Positions 33,984 through 43,221 of a stretch of DNA of 50,549 bases are shown one piece after another. Numbering within the stretch: position 1 is the first letter of the stretch; the number at the start of each line of letters is the position of its first letter. This DNA comes from Thermoguttaceae bacterium (GTDB lineage Bacteria > Planctomycetota > Planctomycetia > Pirellulales > Thermoguttaceae). The translations under genes and the position numbers were made by a program. The stretch is from positions 1-50,549 of the forward strand of contig JARKPK010000105.1 in assembly GCA_029975295.1 (NCBI GenBank), in the 5' to 3' direction. The notes beneath the pieces were generated by a model that saw nothing but the letters and a program-made list of their open reading frames with translations, was not told the origin of the DNA and did not search any database.

Positions 33984-34796
33984 TTAGGAAACGCGACGCC
34001 GCCGGGTGTAAACCAACCCCAGCGCGCCGGCAGCAAAAGCCAAGGCCAAAGCAGCCGGTTCCGGCACGGGCTCGACCGTCGGATCGACCGCCACGCGCTT
34101 CTTATCGATCGAGGCGACGGCCCCTTGCGAAGTCATCGCGGCCAAGATGTTGTCCATCGTGTAGTTCAGCTCGGTCGCCATGCCCGAAATGCCTTTGGCC
34201 GCCAACGCGCCGGCGATGTCGAAGGTGAGCGTGGTGGTCCAATCTTGCGAGACGAGCGAGAACGGCGGGTAGTTGGCCAGACTGTCTTGTCCCGAGGTCG
34301 GTCCGCTGGGGAGCAGATTCGTGTAGGTTCGCGTCGGCGAGACGAGGATCGACGTCGGCAGAGCCACACCATCGACCTTCGTGATCTCGATCAGGGCCGG
34401 AGTGCTGACTTGCACAATCCCGGTGGCGCCCGCAATGCCTGCTAGCGAGTAGCCGCCGAAATCGCTGAATTGGAGGCTTGTGATACCGAAGCCGTCGGCC
34501 GCCTTCATGCGGAATTTCAACAGCCCATCGGTAAGATCCACTCCACCGGCCGCACCCGACTGCGCATAGAATCCCGTCGGATAGAACACTAAAGAGTCGC
34601 CGACAACAGAAGGCGTTCCGAACAAAGGTTCCGGATCGCCGGCATGACTGGACTCGACGATGTCCTCGTAAACGACGTTGGCCCCGGCCAGAGTGACCGG
34701 AATCGTATCGGCGGGGGCGCTGAGAGAAAACACCACCATCGACAGTAGCGCGCAAGCGCATACTGCGACACGTCGCACGAACTTACCCGCACACAC
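33984..34796 (-). CDS. Exported PEP-CTERM protein
   Basis: 270 residues starting at GTG 34796, fixed by a strong ribosome site (AAGGAGG, 5 bases before). Signal peptide at 1-30 (CACALLSMVVFSLSAPA). C-terminus is a PEP-CTERM sorting signal: VPEPAALALAFAAGALGLVY, then a basic tail RRRR. In other bacteria an exosortase (EpsH/XrtA type) cleaves this motif and the protein is delivered to the surface or biofilm matrix; no exosortase is in the window. The middle (VYEDIVESSHAGDPEPLFG, then beta-rich segments) has no recognised domain. Followed on the same strand by the DUF218 pair. Confidence 0.88.
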   Translation of the reverse strand: MCAGKFVRRVAVCACALLSMVVFSLSAPADTIPVTLAGANVVYEDIVESSHAGDPEPLFGTPSVVGDSLVFYPTGFYAQSGAAGGVDLTDGLLKFRMKAADGFGITSLQFSDFGGYSLAGIAGATGIVQVSTPALIEITKVDGVALPTSILVSPTRTYTNLLPSGPTSGQDSLANYPPFSLVSQDWTTTLTFDIAGALAAKGISGMATELNYTMDNILAAMTSQGAVASIDKKRVAVDPTVEPVPEPAALALAFAAGALGLVYTRRRRVS

Positions 34797-35253
34797 CGCT
34801 GCCTCCTTAGGACTTTGCCCGGCTAGTTCAACCGAAGATGCTCAATCTACCTACCTGCACAACCCTATCGTCTCGATGGGTTGCATCGACTTTAGGGTTA
34901 CGATCGATGCTAACACCAATTCCCCTGATGTCAAGAAAAATGCCTGTGCGATAGGTCGATATTCTGGAAAATAGCGCAAAATGCATAAAATCCGACGAGT
35001 ATCCCCGGCGAGGCGCACCCGGAAAAACAGAAGATAAATTGTTGTTTTTCCTCAAGTTGCAGCGAAAAAGTCCACCGCCCGATTCCGCCCGCCACGGAAA
35101 AAGGCCTCCCCCCGCACGGGGCACAGCCTGGCGACCACTGGGCGAGCGGAACCCGACAGTCCCAGAATTCAGCCCGGCAATTTTCTCCATGAAAAGCGCC
35201 GAGGCGATCGGAAGCCCTTTGAGGTGACCGCTTGGTCGGGGCCTGTTCGTCGC
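34797..35253. other. Gene-free region containing the PEP-CTERM promoter
   Basis: 457 bases. The left part holds the minus-strand promoter at 34907-34934. The rest is relatively AT-rich around 34930-35060 and has no coding frame with recognisable features. Confidence 0.5.
34907..34934 (-). promoter_or_regulatory. Promoter of the PEP-CTERM gene
   Basis: Read on the minus strand: a perfect TTGACA (34934-34929), 16 bases, then TAGCAT (34912-34907). The start codon is about 110 bases downstream. Confidence 0.6.
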
Positions 35254-36426
35254 TCAGCCGCCGTCGGTGGCCAGTTGCCACGCAACCCGACACGCTTGCT
35301 CGAACTCCCCCAGGTGGAGCCGCTCGGCCGTGGTATGCATGTTCTCTTGGCCGCAGCCCATCGTAACCGTGGGGATGCCGTGGGCGGTCATCCAGTTGGC
35401 GTCGAGTCCGCCGTTGGAGATGTTCCGCACTGGTGAAAGGCCCATGCGCCGCAAGGCGTCCTCGGCCGCCGCCAGGCTAGGGTCGTCCGACGATAGACGG
35501 AAGGCTTCGTAATCCAATCGCCCCTCGATCACTGCTTGACCGCACTTCCGATCGCTGTTGCGGACCGCCTTGGCGGCACGGCGGAAGGCGCGCTCGATCG
35601 CTTGGACGATTCGCTCGCGAAAGCGCGGATCGTGGCTTCGCGCCTCGGCGCGGAGATGGGCTTCGGGCGTCACCACGTTGGTTGCGTCTCCAGCGTGAAT
35701 CACCCCGATGTTGCTCGTGCCGCGGCGGTCGCCTTTTTCGACTCGGCCCAACCAGCCGTCGCGATGGAGTTCCGCAATCGCGCAGCCGGCAATCGTGATC
35801 GCGCTGACGCCTTTCTCGGGCGCAACTCCGGCATGGCTGGCCAAGCCCGAAATGCGAATATCCATGCGGTATCCGCCCGTGGCGCCGATCGTCACTCGGC
35901 CTGCCGGCCCGCCATCGAAATTGAACGCCAGTTGCGGGCGGCCGAGCATGGCCGTATCAGCGAATCGAGCGCCGTACAGCCCGATCTCCTCTTGCACCGT
36001 CCAGAGGAAGGTCAACGGAGGGTGTTGGGGACGCTCGCGCAACACGCGCAGGGCTGCATAGAGAATGGCGGCCGTTCCGGAACGGTCGTCGGCGCCGAGG
36101 GCGGTTTGCGGATCGGCGGGAACGAGGTAGCCATCGCGCTCGACAGGCCGGGCGCCTTGGCAGAGCGGCACGGTATCGACGTGGGCCATCAGCATCCGCC
36201 GCGGCCCGCGACGCCGGCCGGGAATCTTCAAAATCAGATTGCCGCATTGGCCCCCGAACGGACTTCGCCGATTCGCGCGATCGAAGCGAATCCAAGCCGG
36301 GTCGGCGCCGCATTGCCTCAACCGCTCGACGAGGAAATCCATCACCTCTTGTTCCCGCGTGCTGGGGCCGGGAATCGCAAGCAGTTGGGTGACCAGTTGT
36401 TCCGGTTCGCTGATGGTGCGTTTCAT
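35254..36426 (-). CDS. M20-family metallopeptidase (peptidase T-like)
   Basis: 390 residues from the ATG at 36426. The di-zinc M20 pattern is complete: MAHVDTVP (first His and the following Asp), GADDRSGTA (bridging Asp), VQEEIGLYG (catalytic and ligand Glu), AFNFDGG (Asp) and GCGQENMHTTAERL near the end (His). The central dimerisation domain is present (ITIAGCAIAELHRDGW). It resembles peptidase T and M20 aminoacylase-type hydrolases, which cleave small peptides or amides in the cytoplasm. No signal peptide. No strong ribosome site was seen. Confidence 0.9.
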   Translation of the reverse strand: MKRTISEPEQLVTQLLAIPGPSTREQEVMDFLVERLRQCGADPAWIRFDRANRRSPFGGQCGNLILKIPGRRRGPRRMLMAHVDTVPLCQGARPVERDGYLVPADPQTALGADDRSGTAAILYAALRVLRERPQHPPLTFLWTVQEEIGLYGARFADTAMLGRPQLAFNFDGGPAGRVTIGATGGYRMDIRISGLASHAGVAPEKGVSAITIAGCAIAELHRDGWLGRVEKGDRRGTSNIGVIHAGDATNVVTPEAHLRAEARSHDPRFRERIVQAIERAFRRAAKAVRNSDRKCGQAVIEGRLDYEAFRLSSDDPSLAAAEDALRRMGLSPVRNISNGGLDANWMTAHGIPTVTMGCGQENMHTTAERLHLGEFEQACRVAWQLATDGG

Positions 36427-37148
36427 CGAAGGGCGCCTGTTCGAAACTGGTGGTTTTGGTTCGCTCCCCGCGGATCGGCCATCGATTGGTGCTCGGAAGA
36501 CCCATGCAGTCTTGCGGCAGGGCGGCGGTCCGTAGAAGTCGGCCGCCTGCCGATCGGGTTTGTTGGATTTCCGTTCCGAGCCTCGAAGACGAGACCCAAT
36601 GGCCCCGGCGCCCGGCAGCCGCGGCGGGCAATGCGTCCCGGGGGGAATGAACCCCGGAAACGGCCGATCGTCCCTACGGCGCGGCAGCGCACAAACCGAG
36701 GAGCTCCGCGGCCACCAATATAAGGGCAACGCGCGGGGAAAAGAAGCCGATCGCCGCGCAAGCGAGTCGGCTGCGTTGTTGCGTGCGGCATACCACCCGT
36801 TGCGATAGCGCTGCGACGCCACCGTCAAGAAGCTGTGGTCAAGGGCCTGCGACGCAATCGGCCTCCCGCAAGCGCCGCCGCGCCGTCGGCACAGGCGGCC
36901 ATGCTCAGGACGTATCGAGCTGAAGTGCGGTCATGGACCGGTGCGGCAAGACGGCCCATCGCGGGCCAAGCGGCAGCCGACCGACGTCGATTGAGGCCCG
37001 GAGACGGCCGTAGAAGCCGGCATCGCCCGGGCGAGCCGACAGCCGGCCGCATTGAGGAAACCAATCCGACGCCTTGAAGCAATCAACCGGCCGTGCCGGC
37101 GCAATCACTCAGCCGCTTCAAAGAAACCAACGGGCTGCGTCAATAGTG
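36427..37148. other. Gene-free region between the peptidase and the CheY-like gene
   Basis: 722 bases. Short frames on both strands have no recognisable features. One hairpin, CCGGGG (36638-36643) and CCCCGG (36652-36657) with an 8-base loop, has no T-run. Nothing else is seen. Confidence 0.45.
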
Positions 37149-37532
37149 TCAACCGGCTACGCCAGAGCAAACGGTGATGCAGCCATTGACGGTTTGTTGC
37201 AGTTGTTCGGGCAAGAAGGGCTTGGCGATGAAATCTTGCGCGCCTTTACGAATGGCTTCGGAGATCAGCTTGGTTTGGTTCAGCGCGCTGATGACGACGA
37301 TTTTGGCGTCGGGATCTTCGTTGAGAATGTGTTCGAGCGCGTAGATTCCGTCGGTTACCGGCATAACGATGTCGAGAGTCACCACGTCGGGCCGCAGCTC
37401 GCGATACCGTTCGAGGGCCTCTTGTCCGTTGCCGGCTTCACCGGCGACTTCCCAGCCGTCGGCCGAGAGGGCCTCGGCGATCATCCGCCGCATCAACAAC
37501 GAATCGTCAACGATCAGCACCTTCTTGGTCAT
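37149..37532 (-). CDS. Single-domain response regulator (CheY-like)
   Basis: 127 residues; GGGAG lies 7 bases before the ATG. The receiver fold is complete: acidic pair DD at 9-10, phospho-acceptor Asp in VTLDIVMP near residue 53, Ser in VVISALN, Lys in AKPF. No output domain, so it signals by protein contact, as CheY or Spo0F do. No histidine kinase or chemotaxis gene is adjacent, so the partner is unknown. Confidence 0.92.
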   Translation of the reverse strand: MTKKVLIVDDSLLMRRMIAEALSADGWEVAGEAGNGQEALERYRELRPDVVTLDIVMPVTDGIYALEHILNEDPDAKIVVISALNQTKLISEAIRKGAQDFIAKPFLPEQLQQTVNGCITVCSGVAG

Positions 37533-38041
37533 GGTCCGACTCCCGTTAGGGGTGAACGATCATCGCTCGCTTCCCGTTTCGGCCCATGGCCGGAATCGTG
37601 CCGCCGAACCTTTCAATGGCCGGCGCCGGGCAGTTCGGCCGTCCGTTGTTGCCGCGGCCGATGGCCGGCCCTCCGGCCGAATTGCGAGCACCTGGTCGGA
37701 AAAGTATAGGTTGCCCTGCGGCGTCGTGATGCCGCTGAAACGGTCTTCGCGATCGGGAAGGCGGACCAGGACACGTCGGGCCGGCCCGACCCCCTAGTGA
37801 TGTGGCCGAGCCGTTCGACGTTCGCCGCGGTTGCACCGGTGTTCGGGCGAACGCGGCGGAACAATCGATTCGTTCGGCACAACCGGCCGGCAACGGTGCG
37901 CCGACTGTGCGCCACAAGCCGCACAGCCGCTCCGGCCGAGGGAATGGTGAGCTTAGGCCGTCAAGGCAACCGAATCGAATAATGACAAACCATCGTTCGA
38001 CGGCGCACCGTTGGGCGCGGGTCGCAGAGGAGGACCGGGCC
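37533..38041. other. Gene-free region between divergent genes
   Basis: About 510 bases between the CheY-like gene and the small membrane protein. It must contain promoters for both, but none matches consensus well. No hairpin or convincing coding frame was found. Confidence 0.4.
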
Positions 38042-38338
38042 ATGATGGACCTGACACGCAATCAATTTTTCTTGATCGGCTTCGTGGCGTTGCTGTTGGG
38101 GTTGGAGTTCCGCGCGGTGGAGGCCTTCGAACTCAACGCCGAGTTCAGCCAAGTGCTCTTCAAACAGGCGGCCCCGCCGTTGGCCGCCGTCAACAGCGCC
38201 TCGCAAACCTTCGCCGGAACTCAAGGGCCGGTGGTCAAGAAGACCGTTCGCCCGCCCGACTGGCTCGGCTGGTCGCTGATGTCGATCGGCGGCGTGCTGA
38301 TCCTCCATAGCTGGGCGATGAAGAAACCCGGCGCGTAA
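38042..38338 (+). CDS. Small membrane protein of unknown function
   Basis: 98 residues from tandem ATG codons at 38042/38045, with AGGAGG 8 bases upstream. Two hydrophobic segments: 7-24 (QFFLIGFVALLLGLEFRAV), which could be a signal anchor, and 72-90 (WLGWSLMSIGGVLILHSW). The region between (FELNAEFSQVLFKQ, then a Ser/Ala/Gln stretch) should lie outside the cytoplasm. I do not recognise the family. The clear ribosome site and hydrophobic pattern support a real gene. Convergent with the porin gene. Confidence 0.7.
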   Translation: MMDLTRNQFFLIGFVALLLGLEFRAVEAFELNAEFSQVLFKQAAPPLAAVNSASQTFAGTQGPVVKKTVRPPDWLGWSLMSIGGVLILHSWAMKKPGA

Positions 38339-38577
38339 GCGAAATCGCGGAAAACCAAAAGCGGCCGTAGCGGAGCGGAACGCCCAATCGGCCGATTCGA
38401 TCAGCACCGCGCCGGCCGATCGCGCCGACCCGGTCGCCGCCTCGCCCCCAAGTTGCGAGAACGGCAAGAAACAGCCGCGGCGCGAGTTCGAGGCCGTCTT
38501 TCGGCATCTCGAAGTTCGCGCCGCTGCTGCTTCGTAGGGGGACGACTTGTGCCCAGAGGACTTATGCCCTGGGGCAA

Positions 38578-40083
38578 TCAGAACGTGTACTTCGCCATGA
38601 ACTCCAAGCGGATCGATTCGCCCGGCGTTTTGCCGACATACAGCGTGCGCCACGAGCCGAGTTCCAAGCCCGCCTGGAACTGTTTGGTGATGTCGTAGAT
38701 CAGGTTGCCCCAGACGACCGAGTTGTATCGCCGCGCGGCGGGCGAAGACAAATCGCGATCGAGCGGGTCGTCGAAGCTGTAACCGACGTTGGAATGCAAC
38801 CGCGGGGTAACGTCGTACCACAGTTGCAGCCAGCCGCCGCGATCGTAGATGCCGCGACGGAATCCGGTATCGACGCCTTGCAAGATGCCGCCCAAGTAGG
38901 CGCCGAGGTTCGATCCGATGAAGTACTCGCCCTGGAAGCCGAATCGTTCCGTGATCGGCACGCGCAGATCGACGTTCATCGACCAAGTGCGGAGATAAAC
39001 GTCGTCGCGAGCCGGCGGCGCGAGGAAGTCGTACACCACCTCGCCGATGTGGCCGGAAACGCCGAGGGTAATCGGCAGGCCGCCTTTGCCGCGTTCGCCG
39101 AAGGTCAGTGCGGTCCGTCCCATCAGCACGGGCCAAGGCGAATGGTCGCCGGTCACCGTGCCCGTGCCCAGGCTGCTGGGAACATCGGCGATGATGTTGC
39201 CGTTGAGCGAGCCTTGCACGGTCCACAGCAGTGTATCGCTGAAGGCGAAGTAGCGTTCGCCGCGGAACTGGGCCCGGCGGTAGCCGATGTTGCCCGCCCC
39301 CCAGTTGATCGAGTACATCACGGTCGTCGGATTCAACGGCGAGATGACATCCCAGGTTTGGCCGGCCAAAATGCGGAAGGTTTCGTCTTTGGCTTCCCAG
39401 TAGGCGTGACGCAACAGCACCGAACCTTTGTTCTCGGTGGTGAAGTTGCCTTGGAAGTCGATTTCCACCTTGCCGCCGGTGGCCGCGCAGTTGAAGAAGG
39501 GGATGCGCGGGCCGGCCACGTCGAAGCCGACGCGCGTACTCTTCGCATCGACGTGGAACGCCGGCTCGCCCTGATCTTGGGCCGAGAGCACGTAGAGCGT
39601 GTAGTCGCCGGCGTTGGAACGCTCGGTTTCGTACACCATGTTGGCCCACAGCCAAGCGTAGGGGATGATGGTGAAGTCGCCCTTCTTCCAGACGAGCTTT
39701 TTCATCTCCGCCTTCAGTTCATCGAGCGTGTAGTATTCGTCTTGAGCAGCCGGCGGGGCCGCAGCGGCGGCGTAGGCCGGATCGGGCGCGGCCTGAACGG
39801 GCGCGGCAACGGGCCCGGGCGACGACGCCTGCCCGTCCCAAAGCGGCGCTTCGCTGGGCGCCGACGACGGGGCCGGCACGCTCGGGGAGTGCCACGAGGG
39901 CGCGTAGCCCGAGGGCGCGTCCGTCGGCGGAAGCGGCGCGACCAACCCCGGCGGGCTGGGCATCGCCTCCCAAGAGGTCGATTCAGGTTGGGAGATCGCG
40001 GGGTAATGGGGATAGTCGGCAGCCGCCACGCCGCCAATGGCGACGGTGAGCAGACAGCCTCCCAGAAAACGCGATGGGAACAT
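38578..40083 (-). CDS. DcaP-like outer-membrane porin
   Basis: 501 residues; TGGAG lies 9 bases before the ATG. Signal peptide at 1-22 (FLGGCLLTVAIGGVAAA), then a Pro/Ala/Ser-rich linker to about 110, a short coiled segment (YYTLDELKAEMKKLVWKKGD), and a beta-barrel with alternating hydrophobic strands. The stretch from DAKSTRVGFDVAGP through VEIDFQGNF, LLRHAYWEAK and FRILAGQTWDVISP resembles DcaP-type channels. The last residue is Phe (MAKYTF), the usual signal for outer-membrane assembly. It should allow small solutes, perhaps dicarboxylates or peptides, to cross the outer membrane. Other barrel families are possible. Confidence 0.8.
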   Translation of the reverse strand: MFPSRFLGGCLLTVAIGGVAAADYPHYPAISQPESTSWEAMPSPPGLVAPLPPTDAPSGYAPSWHSPSVPAPSSAPSEAPLWDGQASSPGPVAAPVQAAPDPAYAAAAAPPAAQDEYYTLDELKAEMKKLVWKKGDFTIIPYAWLWANMVYETERSNAGDYTLYVLSAQDQGEPAFHVDAKSTRVGFDVAGPRIPFFNCAATGGKVEIDFQGNFTTENKGSVLLRHAYWEAKDETFRILAGQTWDVISPLNPTTVMYSINWGAGNIGYRRAQFRGERYFAFSDTLLWTVQGSLNGNIIADVPSSLGTGTVTGDHSPWPVLMGRTALTFGERGKGGLPITLGVSGHIGEVVYDFLAPPARDDVYLRTWSMNVDLRVPITERFGFQGEYFIGSNLGAYLGGILQGVDTGFRRGIYDRGGWLQLWYDVTPRLHSNVGYSFDDPLDRDLSSPAARRYNSVVWGNLIYDITKQFQAGLELGSWRTLYVGKTPGESIRLEFMAKYTF

Positions 40084-40966
40084 GACCAGAGTCTCCAGGG
40101 GTTGGTTGGGGCCGGCGGTGCGCCGAGTGTTGCACGGGCAACAGGGTGGGAACATCGGCAGGCGGGAATCGCCGAGCAACCCGATGGGGAATCGGGCGCG
40201 CTCGGTGTCCTCTCAGTTCGGTCATGCAACGAGCCCGTCGGGCAACAGGGCGTTCTTCTCGGGGTGAACGCGAACCTGCCGTTGCTTTCCCGCTGAGAGC
40301 CGATAGGAAGTTCGACGCACTCGTCTCTGCCGCGGGCCTACATTCCCCCTATCGACGCTGTTTTTGAAATACTTGATACGCTGAGCACAAAGCACATCTG
40401 CGCCATGACTGTTGCGCCGTGAAGTTTCGCTAGTCTCCTCAAACGGAATAGAACCGGCCCAATGCGCGTCCGTGGAACCACCGGCACAAAGGGGCGTCCG
40501 CTACAACCAAGCATCTCGTCGGAAACCGACCATCCAACACATCGCGATTCGGATCGGCACGTGTCGGACAAGCAGGGACAAACCCCGTTCGAACAGTTGC
40601 TTGTTGGAGACCGAACCGATTGCTATAATCCCGCAGCCGACTGGCGTTCGTGGTGATCGAAACGCGCCGCCAATTGCAATTGCGGGGCGCAGATCGAGAC
40701 TCGGCCGCGACAGCGGCCGTGCGGCGGCGCGGGTCAGGCGCAGTCGACCGTCGCCGGCCTTGGGTTCGCATTGCTTTCGGTTTTCCACGGCCGCAACTCC
40801 CGGCCATTTGTGTGTCCAACCACCGAGAGATTGCGGCCTTTGCTGAAATCGCTAGTTGTGCCGATTGCAAGGGTTGTTTCGGTGCGGAATAGGTTGTCCG
40901 TATCGATCGGATTTCAACAATCAGCGATGGGCGATCGAACTGCGATTGCCGAAGGAGAACCGCGCG
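40084..40966. other. Gene-free region with the purC promoter and long leader
   Basis: 883 bases between divergent porin and purC genes. It holds a good promoter at 40601-40629, then a leader of about 330 bases before purC. The leader includes several G/C-rich inverted segments, but I recognise no riboswitch. Small frames here lack support. Confidence 0.5.
40601..40629 (+). promoter_or_regulatory. Promoter upstream of purC
   Basis: TTGTTG (40601-40606), 17 bases, then a perfect TATAAT (40624-40629) preceded by TGC, giving an extended -10 (TGCTATAAT). Confidence 0.65.
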
Positions 40967-41854
40967 ATGAGCTCGACAGTCGTCTTGCAGACAGCGATTC
41001 CCGGCCTGTCGGTCCGACGGGGCAAAGTCCGCGATGTGTACGACTTGGGCGACCGGCTACTGCTGGTAGGCACCGATCGCATCAGCGCCTTCGATTGGGT
41101 GATGCCCAACGGCATCCCCGACAAAGGCAAAATCCTCACGCAGATCGCGGCCTTCTGGTTCGAGCTGCTCGGCGAGCCGAACCACCTGATCACCACCGAC
41201 GTGGAAAAGATGAATCTTCCGCCTGAGGCCGACCGCGCCCAATTGGCCGGCCGAACCACGCTCTGCCGCAAAACTCAGGTGATCCCGATCGAATGCGTGG
41301 TGCGCGGTTACCTGGCCGGCTCGGGCTGGGCCGAGTATCAACGCAATCAAACCGTATGTGGCATCCCGCTGCCCTCGGGCTTGCGCGAGTGCGACGAATT
41401 GCCCGAGCCGATCTTCACCCCGGCCACCAAGGCCGAAACCGGACACGACGAGAACATCACATTCGAACAGATGGCCGAGATCGTCGGACGCGCGTTGGCC
41501 GAGGAGCTTCGCCGCCGCAGTCTGAGCATCTTTTCGCGCGGGGTGGAATACGCCCGCCAACGCGGCATCATCATTGCCGACACGAAGTTCGAGTTCGGTC
41601 GCGTGGGCGACGAGATTCTGTTGATCGACGAAGTGCTCACGCCCGACAGCTCGCGATTCTGGCCGGCAGAGTTGTACCAGCCGGGCAGGAATCAACCGTC
41701 GTTCGACAAGCAGTTCGTGCGCGACTGGCTGGTCTCGGCCGGGTGGGATAAGAACAGCCCGCCGCCGGTGTTGCCCGATGATGTCGTCGCCCGAACCCGC
41801 GAGAAGTACATCGAGGCGTTCGAAAAGCTCACCGGCCGAAAATTCGTGCCGTAG
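40967..41854 (+). CDS. purC: Phosphoribosylaminoimidazole-succinocarboxamide synthase (SAICAR synthase)
   Basis: 295 residues; AAGGAG lies 9 bases before the ATG. Family motifs in order: [28 protein letters not shown] at the start, [26 protein letters not shown] in the middle, [24 protein letters not shown], and QFVRDWL at the end. The enzyme joins CAIR and aspartate using ATP in purine synthesis. Length fits the larger PurC form found in many bacteria and yeast. No other purine gene is in the window, so it is expressed alone from its own promoter with a long leader. Confidence 0.96.
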   Translation: MSSTVVLQTAIPGLSVRRGKVRDVYDLGDRLLLVGTDRISAFDWVMPNGIPDKGKILTQIAAFWFELLGEPNHLITTDVEKMNLPPEADRAQLAGRTTLCRKTQVIPIECVVRGYLAGSGWAEYQRNQTVCGIPLPSGLRECDELPEPIFTPATKAETGHDENITFEQMAEIVGRALAEELRRRSLSIFSRGVEYARQRGIIIADTKFEFGRVGDEILLIDEVLTPDSSRFWPAELYQPGRNQPSFDKQFVRDWLVSAGWDKNSPPPVLPDDVVARTREKYIEAFEKLTGRKFVP

Positions 41855-42179
41855 CAGCGCAGCCAAGAGCGCGGCGAAGCGATTGATCGGGAGATGCGCC
41901 CGCTGCCCTTGCGCAGAATTCGCGCGTATTCGCGATCCTTCGCGGCCGATTCTTCCCCGATGCGCATTCCTTCGCGGAAGAATCCGATCGCGGCCGCGAG
42001 CCGACAAAAAAAGACAGGGGCAAGGCGCTCGACGAGAGCATCCTCGCCCCTGCCAGCGGGGGCTCGTTGGTTGTGCCGCAATCGCTTGCGTTGGAGTGAT
42101 CCAACCGTTCGAGCGTTCGGCGGCACGCCTTTCGATCGCTAATCAATCAGTACGGCTGCGTTGCCGCGGCAACGTTCGC
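41855..42179. other. Gene-free region with a minus-strand terminator
   Basis: 325 bases between the convergent purC gene and the sigma-factor operon. Contains the terminator at 42006-42052. No gene is supported here. Confidence 0.6.
42006..42052 (-). terminator. Rho-independent terminator of the ECF sigma/collagen-like operon
   Basis: On the minus strand: CAGGGGCGAGG pairs with CCTTGCCCCTG (11 bp with one G-U), an inner GCTC/GAGC pair, then TC and seven T residues (A-run at 42006-42012 on the plus strand). It lies about 130 bases past the last operon frame. Confidence 0.85.
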
Positions 42180-42673
42180 TCACGCTTCGTCGTCCCAGCC
42201 GTCGCCGGGGCCGAGATCGGCTTGTTTGCCGCCCGGGCCGCGACCGGGACCGCCTGGGCCGCGCGGAGGACCGGCTTCCGGCCCTCGCTGCGGACCACGC
42301 CCTGGGCCCTTCGGACCCATTCCCGGACCAGGACCTTTGCCGGGGCCACCCGGAGGGCCGAACTCGGGCCCGCGATCACCATCCATCGGCGGACCCTGGG
42401 GCGGACCAAACCCCGGGCCATCGGGGCACGGACCCTGCGGGCCCATCCCCGGGCCAGGACCACGTCCCGGACCCTGCGGGCCCATTCCCGGACCAGGGCC
42501 ACGCCCCGGACCCTGCGGGCCCATTCCCGGGCCAGGACCACGTCCCGGACCTTGCGGACCCATTCCCGGGCCAGGGCCACGCCCCGGACCTTGCGGACCC
42601 ATTCCCGGACCAGGGCCACGCCCCGGACCTTGCGGCGGTCCGAACTCGGGGTCATCCGGCTGATCCCACGGCG
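42180..42673 (-). pseudogene. Gly/Pro-rich repeat frame, out of phase with its probable 5' part
   Basis: This frame reads tandem MGPQGPGRGPGPG units followed by a Gly/Pro/Arg-rich end and an acidic tail (GDGWDDEA). Upstream of the repeats it reads APWDQPDDPEFGPPQGPG, with no ATG, GTG or TTG before the repeats; the first ATG is inside the repeat at 42602. It is in the -1 frame relative to the gene starting at 42922, whose stop falls at 42674. So it is probably the C-terminal part of one secreted Gly/Pro-rich protein, separated by a frameshift (real, programmed, or a sequence error). Confidence 0.55.
42431..42625. repeat. Five tandem 39-bp repeats encoding MGPQGPGRGPGPG
   Basis: Units begin at 42431, 42470, 42509, 42548 and 42587, each 39 bases, with a partial sixth. 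Units end in GTCCC or GCCCC in the order 1, 2, 1, 2, 2, hinting at duplication of a 78-bp pair. The unit length is a multiple of three, so copy-number change would keep the frame. Confidence 0.85.
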
Positions 42674-42922
42674 CTATGCGATGGCCCAGGTCTGGCGGTC
42701 TCCGAAGGGAGGCGGCAGACTGCCGCTTTGAAAGGAGTTCCTCATGGCAGAATCGAAGAGTGTGGTTTCCGCGGATTCACGGTCGTCTCCGCCGCGGGGC
42801 GGGCCGCCGCGCTGCGCCGCCTCAACAGTGCTTTGCAGCAGCCACAGCGTGCCGACGAAGGCCAGGGCTCCGATCCCGCAGCCCAACCATCGTCCGAAAC
42901 CCATTCGTTGCATCACGCCCAT
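42674..42922 (-). CDS. Exported small protein, probably the 5' part of a Gly/Pro-rich secreted protein
   Basis: 82 residues; GGGAGG lies 7 bases before the ATG at 42922. A signal anchor or signal peptide covers about 10-36 (WLGCGIGALAFVGTLWLLQSTVEA), followed by QRGGPPRGG and a polar segment, then LPPPFGDRQTWAIA and the stop. The frame is clearly used at its 5' end, because the other frames have stops there. A -1 shift near 42690-42760 would join it to the Gly/Pro repeats downstream. As it stands it would be a short exported peptide. Fourth gene of the sigma-factor operon. Confidence 0.65.
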   Translation of the reverse strand: MGVMQRMGFGRWLGCGIGALAFVGTLWLLQSTVEAAQRGGPPRGGDDRESAETTLFDSAMRNSFQSGSLPPPFGDRQTWAIA

Positions 42923-43221
42923 CGAAACACCTCCCTACACTCCAACCATTCCCGGGCACACCGCTTCGCGCTGCACCGTGCGGCGCGTCGCGGCCGTGCG
43001 GAGACCATCACCCGTCGAGTCGATTCGGCCCTTGGCCGCATCCGTGCGAACCGACGACAGATCGACCGCAGGATCGACCCGTGCCGTCGGCGTCCGGTGC
43101 GCACGCCTCTGACCACCGGAACAACCGCTCGCGGGCCGCGCCCCCGCAAAAGCACGCGGCGCCGTCAGCACACAGATTCGTTACCTCCTTCGAGCAAAAG
43201 GAACATCCTGCAAGCCGCCAC

